DNA of 64,000 nt from Aquimarina macrocephali JAMB N27 (GCF_000520995.1 NZ_JACA01000012.1:124001-188000), one strand, 5' to 3'. Shown: positions 51,470 through 61,290, counted from the stretch's first letter. The notes: generated by a model from the sequence alone, not told the origin. Numbers and translations are program-made.

Positions 51470-52018
51470 TTATATACTCTTCAATATTGAAGCTTTAACA
51501 GATTTTAAAATATTTTTCTGAATGACTTTATCAAGGATGAGGGATGAAAGTAAAGCTGCAATAACCACATCGGTTTTTTCATCGGCCGTCTCAGTAAAAT
51601 TAAATTCCTTCTTTTTAAGACCTTCGTTAAGTACGTCTTGCATCCAACCACGAATTTCCTCACTCATCTTTGTTAGTGAAATCTGCATATTTTCTGGCAA
51701 AGATTCATAAGAAGAACCCAATGCTCCTACCAAACAAACTAAGTTAAGCGATTGGTTTTTCTCATAAAGAGCAATAAAATTCTTTAGTTTCTCTTTTGGT
51801 AAACATTGTTCCCATTCTATATATTTTTTCTTAAACGCATTTCTTGTTTTAAGAATAATTTCTTCTCCCAGGTCTGACTTTTTCGGAAAATGATAATGTA
51901 CCGCAGCATTCTTTATTTGTAATGGCACAGATATATCCTTATAACTAAAAGCATTATATCCTTTAGTTCTGATTAGCTTTTCTGCCAGATCCATTATTTC
52001 TATTCTTTTATCAGACAT
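51470..52018 (-). CDS. TetR/AcrR family repressor
   Basis: This 182-residue protein has the N-terminal HTH at residues about 10-50 (LAEKLIRTKGYNAFSYKDIS then VPLQIKNAAVHYHFPKKSDL), with the YHF recognition-helix signature, and a helical ligand domain from about 60. It most likely represses itself and fabF from the twin 16-bp palindromes; binding of an acyl or lipid ligand would relieve this. The ligand is unknown. Confidence 0.92.
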   Translation of the reverse strand: MSDKRIEIMDLAEKLIRTKGYNAFSYKDISVPLQIKNAAVHYHFPKKSDLGEEIILKTRNAFKKKYIEWEQCLPKEKLKNFIALYEKNQSLNLVCLVGALGSSYESLPENMQISLTKMSEEIRGWMQDVLNEGLKKKEFNFTETADEKTDVVIAALLSSLILDKVIQKNILKSVKASILKSI

Positions 52019-52032
52019 AATTTACAAATATA

Positions 52033-52048
52033 CTTACTAATAAGTAAG
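52033..52048. promoter_or_regulatory. Operator of the TetR regulator before its own gene
   Basis: Same 16-bp sequence as at 51436, here 15 bases before the regulator start codon; the flanking TATA on the left is also shared. Placement over the likely core promoter fits autorepression. Confidence 0.7.
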
Positions 52049-52091
52049 CAAACAAGAAGTGAAGATATAAAAATCGTTTCTACCTGATTAC

Positions 52092-53321
52092 CTACATCTT
52101 GTAAACCCAACTTTGCGGATTTAATCGTTTTGCATTTTGATAGATTAAGAACTTCATAATCGTTCTACCAGTCGTTGGGTTGGTACGTACCTCACCTATT
52201 GCTTGTTTGGTAGTTACCTTTTGACCCTCTTTAACACTAATATTCTCGATATTATAATAGGTAGTAATATAATTACCGTGACGAATCTGCACCAAACGAC
52301 TCGCTCCTTTTAGTTTTTGAATAGCAATAACCTCTCCTTCAAAAATAGCTCGTGCACGTTCTCCTGATCTCGTTTCAATTTCTACCCCACTACTATTGAT
52401 TTGTATATTCGGGAGCGTAGGGTGAGGCTGACGGCCAAATTTCTTTGTTATTCTTCCGGTTCCAACAGGCCAAGGTAATTTTCCTTTATTAGATGTAAAA
52501 TTATCGGCTAATATTTTGGCTTCGGCAGTAAGGGCAAATGTTGTTGCAGATCCTTTTTTGGTTACTTTTTTACCTGCTTTTTTATTGGCTTTAGCTATGG
52601 CTTCCCTAATCAACTTCTCAATTGCTTTATCAATTGCACTGGCTTGTTGTTCTTTTACCTTGATTTGCTTGGTATAGGTTCCTTGTTTTTTCCGAATAGA
52701 AGACATCAAAATTTGTTGCTCCTTTTTCTCTTCTTTAAGCTTACTCTGTTCCTCACGATTCTCTTCGATCAGTACTTGTTTTTCTTTTTTGTCCCTCGAC
52801 AGATTTGTATTTAAAACCTGAAGTGCCCTGGTATCGTTTTCTATTCGTCCTGCCTGTTCTTTACGATGTTCATTATATTGTTTCATATACTGTAATCGCT
52901 TATAGGCTTGAGAAAAATCAGAAGAAGAAAGTAAAAACATAATTCTACTTTGGTGCGATTTACTCTTATAGGATTTTGTAATCATCTTAGCATAATCCTT
53001 TTTAAGTGCTGTAAGTTCCTTACGGTACGCTTCTATTTTTTTAAAATTCGTATTGATCTCTCTGGTCAATAAATTAGCTTGTTGATTGGTAACTTTTATT
53101 AGATTTTTACGCGTCCCTATTTGTGAGTTGATAGTTTCTACTTCATAAAGAACAGAACGCTCTTTACGTTTGTTATTAGCACGTAGCTCTTTCATTTGTT
53201 CAATCTCTTCTCTAAGTCGTTGGCGCTCTTCTTCAAGTTGCTGTTGTTTGCTACTTTGAGAAAAAACTGGACTACAGATTACTAATAAACCTACGAAAAA
53301 TATACCCTTTAAAAACCTCAT
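52092..53321 (-). CDS. EnvC-like murein hydrolase activator with degenerate LytM domain
   Basis: This 409-residue protein has a signal peptide ending SPVFS, then two long coiled-coil segments (about 25-115 and 155-250) rich in E, K and Q. The C-terminal M23/LytM fold (about 290-409) is recognisable: TGRITKKFGRQPHPTLPNIQ, then GVEIETRSGERARAIFEGEV and LVQIRHGNYITTYYNIENIS. The zinc ligands are lost: GVEI replaces the H-x-GxD motif and MKFLIY replaces HLHFE. As in E. coli EnvC, this points to activation of amidases at division rather than catalysis. The start overlaps the DUF4292 gene by four bases. Confidence 0.9.
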   Translation of the reverse strand: MRFLKGIFFVGLLVICSPVFSQSSKQQQLEEERQRLREEIEQMKELRANNKRKERSVLYEVETINSQIGTRKNLIKVTNQQANLLTREINTNFKKIEAYRKELTALKKDYAKMITKSYKSKSHQSRIMFLLSSSDFSQAYKRLQYMKQYNEHRKEQAGRIENDTRALQVLNTNLSRDKKEKQVLIEENREEQSKLKEEKKEQQILMSSIRKKQGTYTKQIKVKEQQASAIDKAIEKLIREAIAKANKKAGKKVTKKGSATTFALTAEAKILADNFTSNKGKLPWPVGTGRITKKFGRQPHPTLPNIQINSSGVEIETRSGERARAIFEGEVIAIQKLKGASRLVQIRHGNYITTYYNIENISVKEGQKVTTKQAIGEVRTNPTTGRTIMKFLIYQNAKRLNPQSWVYKM

Positions 53322-54091
53322 TGAATAGTGACTTGCTTATACCCTGATGGTATTTTAAACGGAAAACTCACCTTAGCATTGTAATCTACCGTTTTATAAT
53401 CTATCCCAATCATGGTTTTTTCTTTATCCTGCAATGCTTCAATATAAATTTCTTTAGGAAAATCTTGATTTCCTACTTTTTGATAGCTTTGATAATTAAT
53501 TGTTAGATCTCTATTTTCTATAGGTTGTTTTAATCGTTGCGAGGACATTTTAAAGGTATCTGGGTGTATTAAAAACAATCGCTCAAAAAGTGCCAATTCT
53601 GTTTTAGGTTGTAATCGATATACTTTTCCAGTTATCGAAAATTTATATTTATCGTCCCTTAAGTTAAACAACGCTTGTCCTAAAAGCATCTGTTGTACTT
53701 TATTATAATCCAGGTCTGTACCCAACCAATCGCTTAGCAGTTTAAAATCTCCTTCGAAATAGGTGTTATTAATTTTCTCGTAATAGCTTACTTTTTCTGG
53801 TGTTATTAGTGCCTTTGCCAATGTAATGCCCAACATCTTTACGCTAACCCAAATGGTTTTATCTTTTTCGATTCGCAGCGTAGCATTAGGGCTATAAGAT
53901 TGTTTACCATTATCGTATTTTACTTTTATACGAGTATTAAGTGTTTTAAAATTAAAAGATCGATTATAGTGATTTGCAATTACTTTTTCTGCATTTAGTT
54001 TTTTAATGCCAGACGTACTTATCGCCTTGGTTCCCTTACAAGAATTAAGCATCATCATAGCAATGCACAATAGATAAAATATTCTGTTCAT
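53318..54091 (-). CDS. DUF4292 lipoprotein
   Basis: The ATG at 54091 gives 257 residues with lipobox LNSC and avoids overlap with the upstream TPR gene; the frame is open from 54181. The product has the DUF4292 pattern: NFKTLNTRIKVKYDNGKQSY, TIWVSVKMLGITLAKALITP, SYYEKINNTYFEGDF and the LLSDWLGTDLDYNKVQQMLL segment. This is a LolA/LolB-like fold that may handle outer-membrane lipoproteins or lipids. It overlaps the start of the EnvC-like gene (ATGA), implying coupling. Confidence 0.88.
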   Translation of the reverse strand: MNRIFYLLCIAMMMLNSCKGTKAISTSGIKKLNAEKVIANHYNRSFNFKTLNTRIKVKYDNGKQSYSPNATLRIEKDKTIWVSVKMLGITLAKALITPEKVSYYEKINNTYFEGDFKLLSDWLGTDLDYNKVQQMLLGQALFNLRDDKYKFSITGKVYRLQPKTELALFERLFLIHPDTFKMSSQRLKQPIENRDLTINYQSYQKVGNQDFPKEIYIEALQDKEKTMIGIDYKTVDYNAKVSFPFKIPSGYKQVTIQ

Positions 54092-54098
54092 TACCCGC

Positions 54099-55472
54099 TT
54101 ACGATTTTTTCTGAAGTTGATTTGCTTTTTGTTGATATTCTGAGGCTTTTGTAGTGTTTCCCAAGTTGCGATATGCCTCACTTATTTGTTGATAAAAGTC
54201 TGATTCCATCTTTAGATCATCTATCACATAATCTATACCTATATTTAGAATTTCAACAGCTTCTGCCGCTTTTTCGAGATGAATCAATGCAACGCCATTG
54301 GCCAAATAGAAAATAGGTTGTGCAGGATACATTTCTAAAGCTAATTCGCTTCCTGTCTCTACTTTTTCATATCGCTTTAAGTCTAGTTGTAATAATAAGA
54401 TCCTTTTTAGCAATACAAAATCATTGACATTACTTTTTATTCCTCGTTCATAAAAATTGAGCGCTTGCTCTTTTTTGTCTTTTTTATAATAATAATGACC
54501 TAATTCTGTAAAAGCTTTTCCATTATTTTGACCATTAGAGAGTAATGTAACAATACTCGTTAATTGAGATTCGTATTGTGGGTTCTTATCTAGAAACGGT
54601 AAAAAATCATTAATTACTTTATATTTTGATTCAATGTCTATTTTATTACTTTTTAAAGCAATTTTCATTGAATTGATGGCTTCTTCAATATTATTTTCTT
54701 CAAGATAAAACTTATATAGTGCTAGATGTACAAATTCTGATTTTGGCTTTTTCTTCAATAGTAATTTAGCCGTTTCAAATGCTTTCTCTTTTTGATTATC
54801 CTTACTATAAAGATAGATCAGGTTTAAATAATTCTGTTCTACTTTAGGTTTTTCTTTTATCTTTTTCTCTAGTCTACTAATTTGACCATTTGGATTAATA
54901 ATTTTTGAAGAGATCCTTTTTCGTAATCGATTGCGATATTCATCAGTTCCAAATTCATCATCTAGTTCATCAAGAACGATTAATGCTTCTTCATATCGTT
55001 TTTCTAGAAAGTATAAATTTGCTAATTGCTCTTTGAACATAGGGTTAAATGCGACCAATTTTTCGACTACTCCTATTGATTCTTGATATTTTCGTTGTTG
55101 GAAATAAACTTCAAACATAAGTTCGAGAATAAACCTATTATTAGGTTTACCATCTAATACTTTTACGAAATTATCTTCTGCACTCTGAAATCGTTTTAGT
55201 TCTAAATAATTCTTACCTAATTCTAGGTATAAAAAATCTGGTTTTGGATCAATCGCGATACATTTCTCCAGGGCTTCAATTGCCTTATCGTAATTGGTAA
55301 TCGCTTTTTGTTTTAAAGCTTCAAAAAAGTTCTCTTGAAATTCGTCAGAAACATTTCCAAGGTCGTCAATATTTATCTCTTGTTTAGGCTCTATATCCTG
55401 AGATAAGACCGCATTATTTCCACTCCATAAGAATAGACATAAAAGACATATATGTTTCCAATAGTTAATCAT
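54099..55472 (-). CDS. Exported TPR-repeat protein
   Basis: The ATG at 55472 gives the best signal peptide (MINYWKHICLLCLFLWSG, ending VLSQ); the frame is open from 55505. The 457-residue product is almost all TPR: about ten units from residue 45 to 450 (AIEALEKCIAIDPKPDFLYL, NFVKVLDGKPNNRFILELMF, AEAVEILNIGIDYVIDDLKM). It probably scaffolds an envelope complex with the DUF4292 and EnvC-like neighbours. This gene order is conserved in Flavobacteriaceae. Confidence 0.85.
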   Translation of the reverse strand: MINYWKHICLLCLFLWSGNNAVLSQDIEPKQEINIDDLGNVSDEFQENFFEALKQKAITNYDKAIEALEKCIAIDPKPDFLYLELGKNYLELKRFQSAEDNFVKVLDGKPNNRFILELMFEVYFQQRKYQESIGVVEKLVAFNPMFKEQLANLYFLEKRYEEALIVLDELDDEFGTDEYRNRLRKRISSKIINPNGQISRLEKKIKEKPKVEQNYLNLIYLYSKDNQKEKAFETAKLLLKKKPKSEFVHLALYKFYLEENNIEEAINSMKIALKSNKIDIESKYKVINDFLPFLDKNPQYESQLTSIVTLLSNGQNNGKAFTELGHYYYKKDKKEQALNFYERGIKSNVNDFVLLKRILLLQLDLKRYEKVETGSELALEMYPAQPIFYLANGVALIHLEKAAEAVEILNIGIDYVIDDLKMESDFYQQISEAYRNLGNTTKASEYQQKANQLQKKS

Positions 55473-55508
55473 AAATCGTGTTCTACAATACTGGTATTGC
55501 ATCATAAA

Positions 55509-56525
55509 TTATTCCAAAACAGAATAGTCTCCAATACTTACTGTAGTGAAGTTTCCGTCATAAACAGCATTGTTTCCTATCATAGCATTGTCTAAGGTAG
55601 CATTTTTTATGACAGTTTTGGTCTGAATCAGACTATTTTTGATTGTAGCATTCTCAATTGTACACCCTTTTCCTATCGAAACATTAGGTCCAATAGTAGC
55701 ATTTTTTAACGTTACTCCTTCACCCAAATAGCATGGAGCAATAACCGTTGAGTTTTCTTGAGTAATTTCATTGCTAACTAAATGTTCTCCATCTTTTTGT
55801 AAAAACCCTAGCATTCTGGTATTTGTTTCAACAGTAACATTTTTGTTTCCGCAATCCATCCATTCATCTACCTGTCCGGTTACGAATACTTTTCCATTAC
55901 TCATCATTCTTTTAATACCATCATTTATTTGGTATTCTCCTCCATTAATAATGTTATTATCCAGAACATATTGCAATTCGTTTTTAAGAACTGCCACATC
56001 TTTAAAATAATATATACCTATTACCGCCAGATCTGATACAAACTCTTTAGGCTTTTCTACCAATTCTACAATCTCGCTTTTATCATTTAGTTTTACGACA
56101 CCATAGGCTTCGGGTTGATCTACTTGCTTCACCCAAATTACAGAGTCTGCATTTTTATCGAGATTAAAATCCGCTCTGATTAATGTATCTGCATAAGCAA
56201 TTACTGCAGGTCCAGACAAAGATTCTTTGGCACACATAATGGCATGTCCTGTCCCCAAGGGTTGATCTTGTCTATAAATAGATGCTTTTGCTCCCAGGCT
56301 TTCTGCCAATGTCGTTAAACTTTCTACCACATCATCTCCAAAAAACGCAGGGTCACCCAATATAAAGGCTATCTCCTCAACTGGTTCTCCTAAAACTTTA
56401 GCAATATCAGATACTAACCGATGTACAATTGGTTTTCCGGCAACCGGAATTAATGGTTTAGGAATTGTAAGTGTATGAGGTCGTAATCTCGATCCTCTTC
56501 CTGCCATTGGTACTATGATTTTCAC
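55509..56525 (-). CDS. Nucleotidyltransferase for sugar-phosphates with hexapeptide tail
   Basis: A 338-residue NDP-sugar pyrophosphorylase: IVPMAGRGSRLRPHTLTIPK then PLIPVAGKPIVHRLV is the nucleotide-binding start, QPLGTGHAIMCAKES and VIAYADTLI give the metal aspartate, and GVVKLNDKSEIVELVEKPKE and INGGEYQINDGIKRMM give the sugar site. The C-terminal 90 residues have left-handed beta-helix repeats (CYLGEGVTLKNATIGPNVSI). It resembles glucose-1-phosphate thymidylyl/uridylyltransferases. It feeds surface-glycan synthesis, consistent with the flippase two genes upstream. Confidence 0.92.
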   Translation of the reverse strand: MKIIVPMAGRGSRLRPHTLTIPKPLIPVAGKPIVHRLVSDIAKVLGEPVEEIAFILGDPAFFGDDVVESLTTLAESLGAKASIYRQDQPLGTGHAIMCAKESLSGPAVIAYADTLIRADFNLDKNADSVIWVKQVDQPEAYGVVKLNDKSEIVELVEKPKEFVSDLAVIGIYYFKDVAVLKNELQYVLDNNIINGGEYQINDGIKRMMSNGKVFVTGQVDEWMDCGNKNVTVETNTRMLGFLQKDGEHLVSNEITQENSTVIAPCYLGEGVTLKNATIGPNVSIGKGCTIENATIKNSLIQTKTVIKNATLDNAMIGNNAVYDGNFTTVSIGDYSVLE

Positions 56526-56576
56526 ACGTTTAAATTTTAGTAGTTACTAAATAGAAAATTAATGCTAATTGTTATT

Positions 56577-57011
56577 TTATTTAACTCCCGTACTCCCAAA
56601 TCCTCCTTCTCCTCTTGTGGTTTCAGATAATTCTGTTACCTCAATCCACTCTCCTCGTTCATGTCTTGCAATTACCATTTGAGCTACTCGTTCTCCATTC
56701 TGAATGGTAAAATCTTCATTCGACAGATTTACTAAAATTACTCCTATCTCTCCCCGATAATCTGCATCTATTGTTCCTGGTGCATTAAGTACTGTAATTC
56801 CTTTTTTGGCTGCTAATCCACTACGTGGACGTACTTGTGCTTCATATCCAACCGGTAACTCTATAAATAATCCAGTTTTTACAATTGTACGCTCTAATGG
56901 TTTTAGGGTTACTGATTCTGTTATATGTGCTCTCAGATCCATTCCTGCCGAAGCAATAGTTTCGTAATGAGGTAGATCGTGAGATGATTGATTAATTATT
57001 TTTATCTGCAT
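56577..57011 (-). CDS. dut: dUTP diphosphatase
   Basis: The 144-residue length is typical of trimeric dUTPases. All five motifs can be seen: [46 protein letters not shown] and GEGGFGSTG. It removes dUTP and supplies dUMP for thymidylate synthesis. It is between the flippase and nucleotidyltransferase genes in a conserved Flavobacteriaceae order. Confidence 0.97.
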   Translation of the reverse strand: MQIKIINQSSHDLPHYETIASAGMDLRAHITESVTLKPLERTIVKTGLFIELPVGYEAQVRPRSGLAAKKGITVLNAPGTIDADYRGEIGVILVNLSNEDFTIQNGERVAQMVIARHERGEWIEVTELSETTRGEGGFGSTGVK

Positions 57012-57086
57012 ATTGACATACTATTATCCTGTAAAAAAGTTATACTATTTTGCCGTAAAAGCTAAAAGTCAAAATTTTAACTGGAT

Positions 57087-58538
57087 TTATCTTTTTAAAA
57101 TTTGTTTTAATTCTTTCTTTTCTGAGGCGTACAAAATTACTAAAAACCCAAGTAACAATGGGATAGAAATTATATAATTACTATCAAAAACATAAAATGA
57201 CAGAATTGAAAAGGTAATGGATATAGAAAGATACATTCCTATCTTCTTAAGATTATAAGGAATAGGGTAATACTTTTTGCCATAATACCATGATAATATC
57301 ATCATAGCCCCATAAGCAGCTAGTGTTGCAATAGCTGATCCAAGGTAGCTGTATTTTGGTATTAAAATAAAGTTTAATACTAATGTAATTATAGCGCCTA
57401 TTACAGAAATATATGCCCCAAACTTAGTTCTATCGGTAATCTTATACCATACGGAGAGATTATGATATATCCCAAGACAGAGATTAGCCAATAAAATTAT
57501 AGGAACAATTTTAACGGCCTCCCAATATGCTTGATCTCTTATAATAAAGTCTTTTAATACATGTACAAAAACGACTACCCCAAGTAAAATAACCGCTCCA
57601 AAAGCTACAAAGTATTTGGTAATTCTGGCATAGGTTTCGGGGGCATTCTTATTTTCGGAGTAGTTAAAGAAAAATGGTTCTATTCCTAATCTAAATGCTG
57701 TAGCAAACAACGTCATAAATAATGCAAGTTTATAACAAGCCGAATATACTCCAACTAAATGATCAGCTACATCCTCTGGTAACAAATAATCCAACAAAAT
57801 CCTATCAAACGTTTCATTAATAGAGTATGCAACTCCTGCTATAAGAACCGGAAAAGCATAATTCATCATTTTTTTCCAAAGAACTCGGTTAAAGCGATAT
57901 TTAACCTTACTATAGAAAGGGATCAATAATACCAATGTTAATCCACTCGCAATCAAATTAGAAATGAAGATATAATTGATCTCATAATTCTCTATGGTGA
58001 TACTCTTTAGTATCGAAAAATCTTTTGATAACCCTTTTAAGTATAGTAACAGAATGATATTCAATCCCAGATTAACGATTACATTTACAATCTTAATCAA
58101 TGAATAGCGCATTGGCCTTTCATTTGCTCTTAGCCATGCAAAGGGGACAATTACTAAAGCATCTAATAAAAGAATCCAGATCACCAAAGTAATGTAATCA
58201 ACTCTTATATCAGTAAGTATTGCTATTTGGTTTTTAAATAGCAAGGCTAAAACAAAAAAACAAAATGATGATATCACCAAAGATATTGCAGATGTGCTTA
58301 CTACTGCATCTTTATCAGATTCTTTATTAAAAAATCTAAAAAAAGCGGTTTCCATCCCATAAGCCAGTATAACATTAAATAGCACAAAATACGAAAATAT
58401 AATAGAAATTTTGCCGTATTCTCCAGTTGGCAACAAATCTGTGTATAGAGGGACTAAAATAAAAGACAACATACGTGGTAGTACTGTTGCCAGCCCATAG
58501 ATAAAAGTTTGCTTAAAGAGTTTCTGAAATATACTCAA
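57087..58538 (-). CDS. Oligosaccharide flippase (Wzx-like, MOP superfamily)
   Basis: A 483-residue integral membrane protein with about 12-14 hydrophobic helices. The opening LFKQTFIYGLATVLPRMLSF, then ILVPLYTDLLPTGEYGKISI, and ETAFFRFFNKESDKDAVVST are typical of the polysaccharide biosynthesis/MviN-like group. It probably flips undecaprenyl-linked glycans across the inner membrane. It leads a six-gene minus-strand run toward the EnvC-like gene. Confidence 0.9.
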   Translation of the reverse strand: MSIFQKLFKQTFIYGLATVLPRMLSFILVPLYTDLLPTGEYGKISIIFSYFVLFNVILAYGMETAFFRFFNKESDKDAVVSTSAISLVISSFCFFVLALLFKNQIAILTDIRVDYITLVIWILLLDALVIVPFAWLRANERPMRYSLIKIVNVIVNLGLNIILLLYLKGLSKDFSILKSITIENYEINYIFISNLIASGLTLVLLIPFYSKVKYRFNRVLWKKMMNYAFPVLIAGVAYSINETFDRILLDYLLPEDVADHLVGVYSACYKLALFMTLFATAFRLGIEPFFFNYSENKNAPETYARITKYFVAFGAVILLGVVVFVHVLKDFIIRDQAYWEAVKIVPIILLANLCLGIYHNLSVWYKITDRTKFGAYISVIGAIITLVLNFILIPKYSYLGSAIATLAAYGAMMILSWYYGKKYYPIPYNLKKIGMYLSISITFSILSFYVFDSNYIISIPLLLGFLVILYASEKKELKQILKR

Positions 58539-58605
58539 TTGGTGGTGTACTTATAGCTGTAAAAATACAATTTTTTGTCTTACGTATTGCCATGTTTTTC
58601 TTACC

Positions 58606-58659
58606 AACGAACTCGTTTAAACTTTTTTAGTCAATTGAAAAAATTTAAACGAGTTCGTT
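58606..58659. repeat. Large perfect-arm hairpin between the aminopeptidase and flippase genes
   Basis: AACGAACTCGTTTAAA (58606-58621) and its exact complement (58644-58659) flank 22 bases that include a TTTTTT/AAAAAA inner stem, making a stem of over 20 pairs. Each arm's AACGAACTCGTT is itself nearly palindromic. It lies 8 bases after the aminopeptidase stop; no T tract follows outside the stem. Confidence 0.75.
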
Positions 58660-58667
58660 ACTAAAAA

Positions 58668-60542
58668 CTACTTCTTAACGCCTAAAATATCATCAATAGT
58701 ATTTATAGTGACAGAATGATAGTTTGGTCGTGCTTTCTCATAAATAAGTAATGCTACTTTTGTTTTATTGTTTCGTTGATACGCTTTAAAAATAGTAGAA
58801 ACATACCAACGACGTCCAACAGTAATAAGAAAGTCTTCAATTTTTTTATCTATATCATTACCATGGTAATCATGATTTATTGATTGTTCGTACCAAACCA
58901 TTGCAATATAAGAATTGGTAGTATTCGTTAGATTAAAAGCTTTATCAAACATTGCTAAATGTTTTTTATTTATATCTTTTGGAAAATTACGAACAAAATA
59001 CACCCATTCCTGAGTTGTCCAGTTTTCGGTAATTTTTACATCTACTTTATTATTTGCAATAAATTGTGTTAACGCTTCTAAGACCTTATCAAATTTATCA
59101 GATTTTGCAACTGCTTGATTATCCGGAACACCTGCTTTATAAATCCACTCTCCAGCGTTAAACTTAATATCGTCTTTAATCAATAAATTTTCATTCAAAA
59201 AAACAATGAATTTCTCTGTGCTTATGGTAGAGAAGGCATGTGTTTGAAAGTAATTGTTAAGAAATTTATCAAATTTATCACGTCCCGCTGCTTCTTCCAA
59301 CGTTCTTAAAAATAAGTATCCTTTCTCATAGGCAATACTATTCATACCATCATCAGGATTTCGTCCTTTTAAGTTCAGTTTTAGTTTAGTCTCATCTGGT
59401 GTTGCTTTAAAACCTTCTATTTCATCATCCAAACTTTGTCTACTAATTAATGCTAACATATTTGCCCTATCTACTCCATACAATTCTTCCATTATACGCG
59501 TTTCAAAATAAACCGTAAATCCTTCATTAAGCCAAAAATCATCCCAGGTTGAATTAGTAACCAAATTCCCTGACCAGGAATGTGCCAATTCATGTGCTAT
59601 AACAGCTGTTAAACTTTTATCTCCTGCTATTAGTGTAGGGGTAGCAAAAGTCAAACGTGGGTTTTCCATTCCTCCAAAAGGAAAACTTGGTGGTAACACG
59701 ATCACATCAAATTGCTCCCAAGCATATTTTCCATACAATTTTTCGGCGGCAACAACCATTTTTTCCATATCCGAAAACTCATTATGAACAGCATCTACCA
59801 TAGATTTCTCAGCATAGACACCAGTTCTGTCACTAATTGCCTTATACTCAATATCCCCAACTGCCAGTGCAATCAGATACGGGGAGATAGGTTGTTTCAT
59901 TCTAAATTGATACTCTCCATTTTCTGTTTTCTCTTTTGGATTTTCTGCACTCATTACTGCCATCAAATCCGATGGGACACTTACTGTAGCATTATACGTT
60001 ATTCTAATCTGCGGACTATCTTGTATGGGAATCCAGGTTCTAGTCAATATTGCTTGCCCCTGAGTAAACAAGAAAGGATGTGTTTTATCAGCTGTTTGTT
60101 GTGGGCTTAACCATTGTAATGCTTCGGTTTTATTGGTGGTTTTATATTGAATTGTTATTGCTTTTGTGGTTTTTTGAATATCAATTTTTAGTGGTTGCCC
60201 CAGGTATTCATCAAAACTTCCTAATAAAAATTTGGTGTCAACTCCGTCTGCCTGTACATTCTCAATTTCCAAAAATTTAACATCCAAAATGATTTCTGAA
60301 GCATTATTATTTTCTATTTGATAAGTAGCACTTCCTTTAATGATTTCTTTTTCAAAATCAACATCTATATCTAAATCCAAATGTTTTATTGCGGCTTTAT
60401 TTGGCTGCGCGAAAGAATGCGGTTCTTCTTCATACTTAGGCAAAGAAGTTTCCTGTTTCAATTCAATTTTTTCTTTTTTAGTATCGGCACAACTTCCTAG
60501 TAATAGTATTGCGCACACCAATAAAGTAATTACTTTTTTCAT
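58668..60542 (-). CDS. M1 family aminopeptidase, lipoprotein
   Basis: The 624-residue product has lipobox LGSC (about residue 18), placing it at the outer membrane. The N-terminal M1 domain is seen from AAIKHLDLDIDVDFEKEIIK. The exopeptidase motif is GGMENPRLTF (about 296) and the zinc site is HELAHSWSGNL followed by WLNEGFTVYFE (His about 317 and 321, Glu about 340). The C-terminal HEAT-like helices follow (about 480-620, with RRWYVSTIFKAYQRNN). It resembles leukotriene A4 hydrolase/aminopeptidase B-type enzymes. It is probably in a monocistronic unit and removes N-terminal residues from peptides. Confidence 0.93.
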   Translation of the reverse strand: MKKVITLLVCAILLLGSCADTKKEKIELKQETSLPKYEEEPHSFAQPNKAAIKHLDLDIDVDFEKEIIKGSATYQIENNNASEIILDVKFLEIENVQADGVDTKFLLGSFDEYLGQPLKIDIQKTTKAITIQYKTTNKTEALQWLSPQQTADKTHPFLFTQGQAILTRTWIPIQDSPQIRITYNATVSVPSDLMAVMSAENPKEKTENGEYQFRMKQPISPYLIALAVGDIEYKAISDRTGVYAEKSMVDAVHNEFSDMEKMVVAAEKLYGKYAWEQFDVIVLPPSFPFGGMENPRLTFATPTLIAGDKSLTAVIAHELAHSWSGNLVTNSTWDDFWLNEGFTVYFETRIMEELYGVDRANMLALISRQSLDDEIEGFKATPDETKLKLNLKGRNPDDGMNSIAYEKGYLFLRTLEEAAGRDKFDKFLNNYFQTHAFSTISTEKFIVFLNENLLIKDDIKFNAGEWIYKAGVPDNQAVAKSDKFDKVLEALTQFIANNKVDVKITENWTTQEWVYFVRNFPKDINKKHLAMFDKAFNLTNTTNSYIAMVWYEQSINHDYHGNDIDKKIEDFLITVGRRWYVSTIFKAYQRNNKTKVALLIYEKARPNYHSVTINTIDDILGVKK

Positions 60543-60679
60543 TTTCTATTTATAAATTTACAGTGTTGATTATTCTCCTTTATTCAAAAAATAGTGTTTC
60601 TGGTCATATATTGTTTCCCTAAATACATCAATATATGACTAGTTTTTCTTTACAATTTTTAATAGTACAGCAATACAAT

Positions 60680-61180
60680 TTACTGACTCTTTCTGGTCGG
60701 ATACGCTTGCAATTCTTTTTCGGGTACATTGCTTAATTTAAAATATCCTTTTTTACCATTTTTGGTATACGCAACAATGCACTCATTATCTTTAAGTTGG
60801 AAACGAGGTTTTTCTTCAACTGCCGGCAACTGGTTCTTAAACTCTTCTTTGGGGTCATCGCTCATACTCAAATCCTGTTTTCTAGATGGATAGGTATGAT
60901 GACCTACATATACAAGTTCATTGGTTTTATGTCCCAGTTCTATCTTTTTTCCTTTAAAATATGCATGTTCTAATTGTACATCTGATTTCTCATTAACTTC
61001 TATATACAACATAAAACCAGAGCCACCACCTTCAACTCCGGCTATCCATTTCTGAAAATAAACATCTTTAAGCTCTATCGGAGTTTTCATATCTATTTGT
61101 TGACTACTGGCACATTGTGTACAAGTTATAAGTAGGAATAAAACACCAATTATTGTACTTATTGTTCTCAAATTTATCAT
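60680..61180 (-). CDS. Exported small protein, function unknown
   Basis: The frame is open from 61300, but the ATG at 61180 gives a good signal peptide (MINLRTISTIIGVLFLLITC then TQCASSQQ), so 166 residues are preferred. Cysteines near the signal end could be lipobox-like (ITC, TQC). The mature part (MKTPIELKDVYFQKWIAGVE, GGGSGFMLYIEVN, AYFKGKKIELGH) is beta-rich with no recognised family. It is two genes upstream of nothing related; a terminator from the atp operon lies just before it. Confidence 0.7.
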   Translation of the reverse strand: MINLRTISTIIGVLFLLITCTQCASSQQIDMKTPIELKDVYFQKWIAGVEGGGSGFMLYIEVNEKSDVQLEHAYFKGKKIELGHKTNELVYVGHHTYPSRKQDLSMSDDPKEEFKNQLPAVEEKPRFQLKDNECIVAYTKNGKKGYFKLSNVPEKELQAYPTRKSQ

Positions 61181-61290
61181 TTTTGATATTTTAAGTATTG
61201 AAAAACAAAATTGATACCAAAAGCATAGCCTTGGTAATTTTAGTTTCACTAAAGATAGGAAAATAGGCAAAATACCTGCTGAAAAAACAA

